The position numbers and the translations under genes are program-made. The notes beneath the pieces were generated by a model. That model did no database searches, was not told the origin of the DNA, and worked only from the letters and a program-made list of their open reading frames with translations. From assembly GCF_009763255.1 (NCBI RefSeq), contig NZ_WSJB01000018.1:248001-312000 (forward strand): a stretch of 64,000 bases of DNA. Direction: 5' to 3'. Of this stretch, positions 45,267 through 53,003 are shown one piece after another; the first letter of the stretch is position 1; every line of letters begins with the position of its first letter. This DNA comes from Bordetella sp. 02P26C-1 (GTDB taxonomy: Bacteria; Pseudomonadota; Gammaproteobacteria; Burkholderiales; Burkholderiaceae_B).

Positions 45267-46558
45267 CAGATTTTGTCCACCTTTACATCCGCATCGACAT
45301 ACAGATAGCCACCAAAGTTTTTCTTCAATAAGGCGGGACTGGTGGCCAGCGTCAACGTCTGGATGCAGAACACCCGGTCATAAAATTCACCCGAGAAAGG
45401 ATCGGGCTTGATACCGCTATCGATCCGCAATTCCCCCGCCACCAGGGGCATCTTGAACGACCAGCTCACGAGAATGCTTTCGCCTGCCTGCATCGCCGGC
45501 AAAAACACGTCGTAGTAGTTCGTATTGCAGGCAAACAGGTGATAGCCGGATTTATCCGCGATCAGAAGACCCACCGCTGCCCCTGCAGGCACCGCCTTGT
45601 TCGCAGTGATGCATGCCCGGAATGTCAGTTCATCGTCCTTGCGACAGACCGACACCTGCCTGCCCGCTGCGTCGAACACTTTGAACCACATGAACTCCAG
45701 GTCCAGCGACCCGGCGTCACTGGCGACGGAATATTTGCGCAAGTCGGGATCGCGCTGAGTCGAGGCTTTGACGGGCGCCGACGATGGCGGTCCGGCAGCC
45801 GGGCCGGGCGCCGGCTCATCAATATGGCCTCCGGACACCAGGTCATTCTGGTAGAGGTCCGACACCTCAGAGGCCGGTCCATATGCCCGTAATCGGCCAT
45901 CTTTTATATAGGCCGCCTTCTGGCAGAATTGCCTGATCTGGTTGAGCGCGTGGCTGACGAACAAAATCGTAACGCCGGCTTCCAGGAGCTGGTTCATTCT
46001 CTGCATGCATTTCGCCTGGAACGCGATATCACCCACGCTCAACGCCTCGTCGACGATCAGGATGTCGGGTTGGCTGCAGGTAGCCACGGAAAAGGCCAGG
46101 CGGGCCTGCATTCCGCTGGAATAGACGCGAATGGGCTCGTCAATATACGAGCCAATATCCGCGAATTTCTCGATGCTGGGCATCAGAGCTTCCATCTCCT
46201 GCGCGGAATGGCCGAGCATCTGCCCGGTCAGCATCACATTCTGGCGCCCGGTGAATTCGGGATGAAACCCCATGCCCAGTTCCAGCAAGGCCGCCACACG
46301 CCCGTTCACTTGGACCGAACCAGTGGTGGGCTGGGTCGTGCCCGTGATCATTTTCAGCAGCGTGCTTTTGCCGGCGCCGTTGACGCCCACGATGCCGACG
46401 GCTTCGCCCCGCGCCACCTCGAAGCTGACATCCTGCAGAATCCATTTGGGCGTGTAGCGCGGGCCTCCCCACGGCAACACCCAGTCTGCCAGCTTGCTCC
46501 ATCGATTGGCGTATTGCTTGTAGGCTTTACCCAACCCTTTGACCGAGATGCTGCTCAT
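45266..46558 (-). CDS. wzt: O-antigen ABC transporter ATPase with carbohydrate-binding tail
   Basis: 430 residues. Walker A GVNGAGKS (58-65), signature YSSGMQARLAF (146-156), Walker B ILIVDEALSVGD (166-177). After a Pro/Ala linker (246-275) comes a 155-residue C-terminal domain of the Wzt_C type, which in E. coli O8/O9a and Klebsiella O12 recognises the modified non-reducing end of the finished chain. It powers export of the lipid-linked polysaccharide with Wzm. It lies 2 bp from wzm. Confidence 0.93.
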   Translation of the reverse strand: MSSISVKGLGKAYKQYANRWSKLADWVLPWGGPRYTPKWILQDVSFEVARGEAVGIVGVNGAGKSTLLKMITGTTQPTTGSVQVNGRVAALLELGMGFHPEFTGRQNVMLTGQMLGHSAQEMEALMPSIEKFADIGSYIDEPIRVYSSGMQARLAFSVATCSQPDILIVDEALSVGDIAFQAKCMQRMNQLLEAGVTILFVSHALNQIRQFCQKAAYIKDGRLRAYGPASEVSDLYQNDLVSGGHIDEPAPGPAAGPPSSAPVKASTQRDPDLRKYSVASDAGSLDLEFMWFKVFDAAGRQVSVCRKDDELTFRACITANKAVPAGAAVGLLIADKSGYHLFACNTNYYDVFLPAMQAGESILVSWSFKMPLVAGELRIDSGIKPDPFSGEFYDRVFCIQTLTLATSPALLKKNFGGYLYVDADVKVDKI

Positions 46559-46560
46559 GT

Positions 46561-47373
46561 TTAAAGCTCATCGACAATGTCACCTGCATGGCGACGAAAC
46601 AGATATAAACCACCCGCGCACAGCACAAGGGAAAGCACAAAGACCGGCAGGAGCGCCGACCAGTCAGGCCATTGACCCATCACCATGATTTTCTGATAGC
46701 CGCCGATCAGGGGCGCCATGGGATTCCATTGCATGAGGTGTTGCGCGGTCGGCGGCAGGATGCTGAAGGGATACACGATGGGCGTAAACCAGAACCAGAA
46801 CTGTATTGCGACCGTGAAGAACTGCCCCACGTCCCGGAAAAAGACATTCATCACACCCAGCATCATCCCCAGCCCCATGGAGAACAACACCTGAATAACA
46901 AGCAGAGGGGCAAGTCCCAGCAGCGCACGCCCAGGGAAATTGCCTGTGATGACCAGCACCACTGTGAACAGCAGGAAGATGATCGCAAAGTTCATCAACG
47001 CGCCCAGCACGACGATGACCGGCAGGCAGATGCGTGGGAAACTGACCTTCTTGAGCAGATTGGCATTATCAAGAAAGACATTCAGACATCGACCACTGAT
47101 TTCCGCGAACAGCCCCCAGGTAAGAATGCCGGCACACAAATAAATGCTGTATGCCATATGACTGTCCACACCCGGCAATTTCGCACGCATGACCTGCGAA
47201 AAAATAAGGGTGTAGACAAGAATCATCGCCAACGGCTGGATGATGTTCCAGGCGGCGCCCAGCGTGGAATTACGGTATTTCGCCTGGAACTCTCGCTTGA
47301 CCGTCTGCAGAATGAATCCGCGGTAACGCCAGATCGGCCGCAGATAGGCCAGGTTCTTCAACTTGCCAACCAT
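46561..47373 (-). CDS. wzm: O-antigen ABC transporter permease
   Basis: 270 residues from ATG 47373, which overlaps the manC stop as TGATG; a GTG one codon earlier is the alternative. Six membrane segments; FQAKYRNSTLGAAWNIIQPLAMILVY and FFRDVGQFFTVAIQFWFWFTPIVYP are hallmarks of the ABC-2 polysaccharide exporters. It forms the membrane channel with Wzt for moving undecaprenyl-linked glycan to the periplasm. Confidence 0.94.
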   Translation of the reverse strand: MVGKLKNLAYLRPIWRYRGFILQTVKREFQAKYRNSTLGAAWNIIQPLAMILVYTLIFSQVMRAKLPGVDSHMAYSIYLCAGILTWGLFAEISGRCLNVFLDNANLLKKVSFPRICLPVIVVLGALMNFAIIFLLFTVVLVITGNFPGRALLGLAPLLVIQVLFSMGLGMMLGVMNVFFRDVGQFFTVAIQFWFWFTPIVYPFSILPPTAQHLMQWNPMAPLIGGYQKIMVMGQWPDWSALLPVFVLSLVLCAGGLYLFRRHAGDIVDEL

Positions 47374-48794
47374 CACGCCCGCCCATAGATATCCGCGAAC
47401 CGCACGATATCGTCTTCGCCTAAGTATTCCCCGCTCTGGACTTCGATCATGACCAAATCCAGCACGCCGGGGTTCTCAAGACGATGCTTGTGGCCTGCAG
47501 GGATATAGGTGGATTCGTTGGCCCCGACGAGCAGCTCGCGATCGCCATTGATGACGCGTGCCATCCCGCAAACCACGATCCAATGCTCACTGCGATGGTG
47601 GTGCATTTGCAGGCTCAGACTGGCGCCGGGCTTGACTTCGATGCGTTTGATCTTAAACCGCGGACCTTCTTCGAGCACCGTATAGGTACCCCAGGGCCGA
47701 GTCACAGTGCGGTGCACGCGATAGGCTTCGTGACCTTGGTCCTTAAGACGCTTGACGACTTGCTTGACCTCTTGTGCCTTGTCCGGATGCGCTACCAGCA
47801 CAGCGTCGGCCGTATCGATGACTAGCAAGTCCTCTACGCCCACGGCTGCCACCAGGCGATCGGCACTCTGCACATACACATTACGGCTATCGACGAACAT
47901 CGCGTTGCCGGCCGCGCGATTCTGATCAGCATCCGGTGCGGTCAAATCACGCACAGCCGACCACGACCCGATATCGCTCCACCCAAAATCGCCGGGCACT
48001 GCGGCCACGTTGGCCGATCGCTCCATCACCGCATAATCAATCGAGATATCTGGCACCGCCGCGAACTCGTTAGCGGGGATCTCCACCATGGCGAGGCTTT
48101 TGTCAGCTTGAGCCAAGGCGGCATTCCAGCACACACTCGTGGCGGCATCCACATCGGCAGCGTGCGCGGCCAGCTCTTGCAAGATAACGCCCGCCTTAAA
48201 GCAGAACATGCCTGAGTTCCAGACAAAGCGTCCCGAGTCGACATACTCGCGCGCCTTATCCAGCGACGGCTTTTCCACAAAGCGCACTACCTGCTTACCC
48301 TCTCCCAGATCCGCGCCGGTCTCGATGTAACCGAAGCCGGTTTCAGGCCCGGTGGGAATAATGCCAAAGGTGACCAATTTGCCTTGTTCGGCCAAGCGTT
48401 GGGCGCGTGACACCGCTTGGGCAAAACTCGCTTGATCCTGGACCAGGTGGTCGGCCGGGAGCACCAGCATCAAGGCATCAGGCCCATGGCGCTCAGCCAC
48501 TAGACGCGCAGCCATCGCCACGGCCGGCGCTGTATTACGGCCCGCCGGCTCGAGCAGGAAACGGCTGGACACGTCAAGCTGCGCCAAGGCCATTTCGTCC
48601 TTGCTCATAAAGTAATAATCGCGATTCGTGACCGTCAAGATCTCCGAGGAACCCACGGTAGCCGCGCGCCGGTAAGTTTTTAGCAGCAGACTTTCGCCAT
48701 CCGCGAGCTTCATGAATGGCTTGGGATAACCCTCGCGCGATACGGGCCAGAGACGGGTACCCGCCCCACCAGACAGGACAACAGAGATCAGCAT
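47373..48794 (-). CDS. manC: Mannose-1-P guanylyltransferase / mannose-6-P isomerase
   Basis: 473 residues. The nucleotidyl-transferase signature GGAGTRLWPVSREGYPKPF is at the N-terminus, FVEKPSLDKA at mid-protein, and the C-terminal cupin isomerase has PGASLSLQMHHHRSEHW. It supplies GDP-mannose. No phosphomannomutase, Gmd or Rmd is in the window, so mannose-1-P must come from elsewhere and the final sugar could be mannose or a derivative. It is the first cytosolic enzyme gene after the initiation enzyme. Confidence 0.95.
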   Translation of the reverse strand: MLISVVLSGGAGTRLWPVSREGYPKPFMKLADGESLLLKTYRRAATVGSSEILTVTNRDYYFMSKDEMALAQLDVSSRFLLEPAGRNTAPAVAMAARLVAERHGPDALMLVLPADHLVQDQASFAQAVSRAQRLAEQGKLVTFGIIPTGPETGFGYIETGADLGEGKQVVRFVEKPSLDKAREYVDSGRFVWNSGMFCFKAGVILQELAAHAADVDAATSVCWNAALAQADKSLAMVEIPANEFAAVPDISIDYAVMERSANVAAVPGDFGWSDIGSWSAVRDLTAPDADQNRAAGNAMFVDSRNVYVQSADRLVAAVGVEDLLVIDTADAVLVAHPDKAQEVKQVVKRLKDQGHEAYRVHRTVTRPWGTYTVLEEGPRFKIKRIEVKPGASLSLQMHHHRSEHWIVVCGMARVINGDRELLVGANESTYIPAGHKHRLENPGVLDLVMIEVQSGEYLGEDDIVRFADIYGRA

Positions 48795-48947
48795 GAAGGT
48801 GCCTTGATAGCGTTAAAGGTAATGGCGGCTTCTAAGCGTAAAACGGAGCTTTCGATGGTAAAACGATAACGATTTTAGTCTGTGGCTCAATGACGTCACG
48901 CTCGGCTCGCAGTCGGAAACTTAAATATTCAACTTACAACGCGACGG

Positions 48948-50054
48948 TTACCGCCCATGACGTTTTCGCCTAACAACCATCCATTTGGGAATTCGGAATA
49001 GGACCAGTTTCCGATACAACATGACGTATCCCGTGGCGAATGCCAGCACACATATCATCAACATGACCGGCATCTGCCAGAACAGCACCGCCGGAATCAC
49101 GCCCAGCGATGACAGCAACCATAAATAGGGTGAAGTCAGCGAATTGCGCCAGGTAAGATGATGAGCCTCGCGCGAGCCCACTACCCACCGCACCACCCGT
49201 TTGTAGATCAGCATGTGCAGGTGCACGCCATCAGGTGCGCCCGGCGAGCTTCCGCGCAACCAGCGTTTCCTATAGATGGAGAACAAGGTCTCAAAGACGG
49301 GGTAAATACATAACAGCAATGGGAACCATGCGGAAACTTCAGGATGCCGTACAAGCAAAAGCACGGACAGTTCACCGACCATAAAGCCTAGAAAGTACGC
49401 CCCACCATCACCTAGAAATATGTGTCCCTTGGGATAATTCCAAAACAAAAAGCCGACGACGCCGCCCAGCATGCCCAGAGCCACGATGAGCAGCATCCGG
49501 TCGCCCAAGTAAAAACACACGTAGGCAAACCCCGCGAAAATCATGGCGGAGACCACCGCGGCAAGCCCGTTATAGCCATCGATGATGTTCAAGGCATTAG
49601 CGGCGCCGCCTATCGCGAAAATCGTAAACAAAAACGAAATCACGGTGTACTGCAACAGCCAGTCCAGTCCGATGATATCCACGCGCACTACCGCTGCATC
49701 GAGGAGAAAATATGCGAGTGCACCTGACGCCATAGCAAGCCCAAGCCGCGTCACCACGCGTACACGCTTGGTGAGGTCCTCCACTAAGCCACCCAGAAAC
49801 GCCGGCATGGCCGAAACCAGGAGCAACAACAAATCCGGCAGCTCGGCGGTTTCTCGAAAAGCAGCCACGATACAGGTGGCGAGCATGGCAATCACCAAGG
49901 ACACCCCGCCTACCCGCGGCACGGGTTTGGCGTGAAACTTTTGGACACTATCCAGTTCGGAGTCGAAGATATGTCCAATATGCCAAAACCGACAGCGCAC
50001 GATTAATGCGGTCAGCACGAGCGAAGTGAGAAATGCGGTCAACAGGTATTGCAT
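48948..50054 (-). CDS. Polyprenyl-phosphate HexNAc-1-P transferase, WecA/WbpL-like
   Basis: 368 residues from ATG 50054 (MQYLLTAFLTSLVLTALIV); the frame stays open to 50195 without membrane-protein character. About ten membrane segments. Loop motifs: KPVPRVGG (43-50), GLVEDLTKRV (89-98; Glu-Asp in place of the usual Asp-Asp), NIIDGYNGL (156-164), GDGGAYFLGF (215-224) and the HxH motif HLHMLIYKR. It starts glycan assembly on undecaprenyl phosphate with a HexNAc-1-phosphate. A 298-bp AT-rich region precedes it. Confidence 0.9.
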   Translation of the reverse strand: MQYLLTAFLTSLVLTALIVRCRFWHIGHIFDSELDSVQKFHAKPVPRVGGVSLVIAMLATCIVAAFRETAELPDLLLLLVSAMPAFLGGLVEDLTKRVRVVTRLGLAMASGALAYFLLDAAVVRVDIIGLDWLLQYTVISFLFTIFAIGGAANALNIIDGYNGLAAVVSAMIFAGFAYVCFYLGDRMLLIVALGMLGGVVGFLFWNYPKGHIFLGDGGAYFLGFMVGELSVLLLVRHPEVSAWFPLLLCIYPVFETLFSIYRKRWLRGSSPGAPDGVHLHMLIYKRVVRWVVGSREAHHLTWRNSLTSPYLWLLSSLGVIPAVLFWQMPVMLMICVLAFATGYVMLYRKLVLFRIPKWMVVRRKRHGR

Positions 50055-50352
50055 AATGTAACTTGTATAAACCGCCGAAGGGCAGCCCGAGCGGATTGTA
50101 TAGGCCGGAATCCAAATGGGAGTATGGGGTCGATTTCCTGATCCTGGCCTTGGAAGAGGATGCACCGTGCAACAATCGACCCTCCTCCTAAACACGACTG
50201 CGCGTTCGCAAGGGACAAATCAGGATCGCCGGTCGCTGTAAACACAAAGGCGTGCCGCGTATTTTAAGAGAAAAGGAAATTCCTAAAACTTGTCATTTTA
50301 TTCGAGATAAATGAGCAACTTCGCGTTTTATGAGTAACAATTACAACGCAAC
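50055..50352. other. AT-rich intergenic region between waaA and the initiation enzyme
   Basis: The 130 bp next to waaA (about 50225-50352) are much more AT-rich than the surroundings, the rest is ordinary. It probably holds the promoter of the polysaccharide operon on the minus strand; several TAAAAT-like sites occur but none with a convincing -35. It marks one end of the strain-variable locus. No ORF of note. Confidence 0.6.
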
Positions 50353-51798
50353 TCAAACTAACCAAACTTCCAGTGCCGCGATAGTGCGCTCAGTGGCTCC
50401 TCTATGAGTTGAGGCCCATGCCTTAGCCGAACGCCCTCTGTCAGCACGCATTCTTTCGTCGGTCAGCAAGTCGCACGCCAACGCCAACGCCTCTGCCGCG
50501 TCACCGACCCGGCAAACCGCCCCAGCTGCGATGGCGTCGTCCGCAGCCTGTTTGAAGTTGAACGTGTGAGGCCCCACGATGGTGGGCACACCCGCCGCGC
50601 AGGCTTCGATGAGATTCTGCCCTCCGAAGGGCAAAAAGCTCCCCGCCACGATGGCCACATCCGCCATGGCATAGTAGGACGTCATCTCGCCCAGTGAGTC
50701 GCCCAGTAGGACGGCGGTTGACGCCGGCGGCATGGCGAACTCATGCTTAGAACCCTCGGCATGCCCGAGCGACGCCGCACAGCCATGCCCCAACCCGCAG
50801 GACTGCGCACCCAACTGCGACCGGCGGCACCACGACAGACCGGCATGGTGCAACGCCTCTGCCGCACTGTCAAAACGTTGTGGGTGACGGGGGATCAAAA
50901 TAAAAAGCACCGGCGGTTGAGGTGTCGTTTCCTTGTTCCGCGCTTGAACCCGCGCATTCGTCGCCGTACCGTACGTCGCAGACTCGCCCGCTGTTTCGCC
51001 ACCCGCTGGCTCGCGCCCTATCCATTCCCGTATCGCCCGCGCAAACAGCGCATCCTCGCCTTCACGGGTACTCGCGATCACCACCACCGGCCGCCCTAAC
51101 GCCTGCCGATACGCCCGCCCAGCCCGAAGCTGATCCTCGGGCAGGCGCATATCGAACTTCAAGTTGCCTGTCACCGTGACCGCCCGCGCACCCGCTTGCC
51201 GCAGTCGCTCTGCATCCTCGGATGTCTGCGCCAGGACGGCATCCAGCCCCCCCAACGCCTCGCGCAACGCGCGCCCAAGCCAGCTCGCCTGCCGCAACGA
51301 CGACTCGGAAAACCGTGCACTCACGAGCGCCATGCGTATGTTCTGACGCCGAGCCTCGGCCAGCAGATTCGGCCAGACTTCGCGCTCGATCAACATGCTG
51401 CAACGCGGGCGGACATGGGAAAAAAACCGACGCACCGCCCCGGGAAAGTCATACGGCAACCAAGTCTGGCGCAATTGGCCCGACTGAATCGCTTGGGAAA
51501 ACAAACGCGCCCCTTCCGCACGGCCGGTCGCCGTGGTGTGGGTGAGCAGCACCGGCAGTCCCCGGTCGAGCAATGCCTGGATGAGCGATTGGGCCGCGCG
51601 CGTTTCCCCCAGACTGACCGCGTGGACCCACACTGGCGACTCGCTAAAGGTAATATCGTCCTGGGCAACCGGCCGCCCGAACCGCGCCGGCGACCAAATA
51701 CCCCACTCGCCGCCCGCGCGGCGCGCACGCTTGAGCATCCACAGCCAGATCAAGGGCGCGAGAACATACAACGCCAGCGTGTAAGTACCGCGCCGCAT
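50353..51798 (-). CDS. waaA: Kdo transferase to lipid A
   Basis: 481 residues, about 55 more than usual. N-terminal membrane anchor (TLALYVLAPLIWLWML), WVHAVSLGETRAA with the catalytic Glu, EREVWPNLL, and C-terminal GGQNLIEACAAGVPTIVGPH. Two low-complexity inserts account for the extra length: AGGETAGESATYGTATNARV near residue 262 and a Cys/Gly/His-rich stretch (QLGAQSCGLGHGCAASLG) near 330. It adds Kdo to lipid IVA from CMP-Kdo. waaC lies 18 bp upstream on the same strand. Confidence 0.93.
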   Translation of the reverse strand: MRRGTYTLALYVLAPLIWLWMLKRARRAGGEWGIWSPARFGRPVAQDDITFSESPVWVHAVSLGETRAAQSLIQALLDRGLPVLLTHTTATGRAEGARLFSQAIQSGQLRQTWLPYDFPGAVRRFFSHVRPRCSMLIEREVWPNLLAEARRQNIRMALVSARFSESSLRQASWLGRALREALGGLDAVLAQTSEDAERLRQAGARAVTVTGNLKFDMRLPEDQLRAGRAYRQALGRPVVVIASTREGEDALFARAIREWIGREPAGGETAGESATYGTATNARVQARNKETTPQPPVLFILIPRHPQRFDSAAEALHHAGLSWCRRSQLGAQSCGLGHGCAASLGHAEGSKHEFAMPPASTAVLLGDSLGEMTSYYAMADVAIVAGSFLPFGGQNLIEACAAGVPTIVGPHTFNFKQAADDAIAAGAVCRVGDAAEALALACDLLTDERMRADRGRSAKAWASTHRGATERTIAALEVWLV

Positions 51799-51816
51799 GT
51801 CAGCAGATTCCTATAT

Positions 51817-52836
51817 CTAGCCAGCCGCGAGGGCTTGATCGACCGAAGCCAGCACCGCGGCCCGCGAAGGCGGCGCGCCGCGATCGCCCAAGCTGGCGGT
51901 GAAACTGGACCCAACCAGCGGCGTGCGCACCGGCGTCGAAGCACGATAAATCCCGATCGTGGGCCGCCCCAAAGCCGCCGACAAATGGGTCAATCCGCTA
52001 TCTAATCCCACCATAATGCGCGCCCCGGCAAGCTGGCGGGCAATCGCCGTCAGATCCATCCGCGGCAGCACTTCTACCCCGTCGAATCCTTGCACCAGCG
52101 CCTGCGCGCGCTCAGATTCCTGGGCATTGCCGGCCAGCAGACGCAGCGTGCATCCCACCTCGCGCAGCCGGGTAAATACCGCGCGCCAGTCTTCCGCGGG
52201 CCACAGCTTATCCTCGCGGCTCGCCGACGGCATGATGACGGCATAGCCGCGATCGTTATTCACATGGTGATGCGGGCGTGCGCAGCACTCGGCGGTGACG
52301 CACGACTGAGCCTCGGCCTGTGCCTGTTCCACGAACGCCTGCAGTCCAAAGTCCGGCGCGCCGCTATAGCTATAGCCAAAGGCCTGAGCGGCCAGTTCAC
52401 GCTGCCGGGTCACGGCGGGCTGCCAGAACTCCACGCGATGGCGCACCTGATAAAACAAGGACGCCAGCGGTTCGCGCGCGGACCGCCAATCCAGCCCATG
52501 ACGCACGCCGCGCGTCTGACGCACCAACCAGGCGGACTTCATCAGTGCCTGCATGTCGAGCACCACGTCGTACTGCACCGAGCGCAGCCGCTCGGCCAGC
52601 GCGTGACGCTCGGCTTTCACCGAGGGCGACCACCATGCCTTGCGCCAGCGGCGATGGGCGACCTTGATCACCTCATGCACGGCGGGGTGCCAGCTAGGAA
52701 TCTCCGCGAACGCTTCCTCCGCCACCCAGTCGATGACCGCATCGGGGACGTGGCGCGCTATGTCGGAAATCGCCGGCAGCATGTGCACGAGATCGCCAAG
52801 CGATGACGTGCGAACGATAAGAATGCGAGTTGCCAT
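51817..52836 (-). CDS. waaC: Lipopolysaccharide heptosyltransferase I
   Basis: 339 residues. GT9 fold: MATRILIVRTSSLGDLVHMLPA start, DMQALMKSAWLVR mid-domain, donor site AGARIMVGLDSGLTHLSAALGRP. It adds the first L,D-heptose to Kdo of the inner core. It is upstream of waaA; the 167-bp gap before it contains the terminator of the acyltransferase gene. Confidence 0.95.
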   Translation of the reverse strand: MATRILIVRTSSLGDLVHMLPAISDIARHVPDAVIDWVAEEAFAEIPSWHPAVHEVIKVAHRRWRKAWWSPSVKAERHALAERLRSVQYDVVLDMQALMKSAWLVRQTRGVRHGLDWRSAREPLASLFYQVRHRVEFWQPAVTRQRELAAQAFGYSYSGAPDFGLQAFVEQAQAEAQSCVTAECCARPHHHVNNDRGYAVIMPSASREDKLWPAEDWRAVFTRLREVGCTLRLLAGNAQESERAQALVQGFDGVEVLPRMDLTAIARQLAGARIMVGLDSGLTHLSAALGRPTIGIYRASTPVRTPLVGSSFTASLGDRGAPPSRAAVLASVDQALAAG

Positions 52837-52872
52837 TAATTACTAGCAGAAACCTTCGGGGTGTATTTATGC

Positions 52873-52924
52873 AAAAACCCAGCAGGCCTTCGCGCGTTAT
52901 TTGCGGGGTAATCCGGGCCTGCTG
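52873..52924 (-). terminator. Terminator of the acyltransferase-3 gene
   Basis: On the minus strand CAGCAGGCC (52924-52916) pairs with GGCCTGCTG (52888-52880), 9 bp perfect, followed by GG and TTTTT. The loop is 27 nt. It separates the acyltransferase from waaC. Confidence 0.75.
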
Positions 52925-53003
52925 CGGCCCGGTCCCGAACCAGAATTCTGGCAATTTACAACAAACCACCGCTTCATGACGGACAAGGTGTGATATCCGT
53001 GCG

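Noticed and set aside
48948-48957. ops/JUMPstart-like GGCGGTAA on the minus strand
   Set aside because: One base off GGCGGTAG and formed by the last codons and stop of the initiation-enzyme gene; no RfaH-type context.
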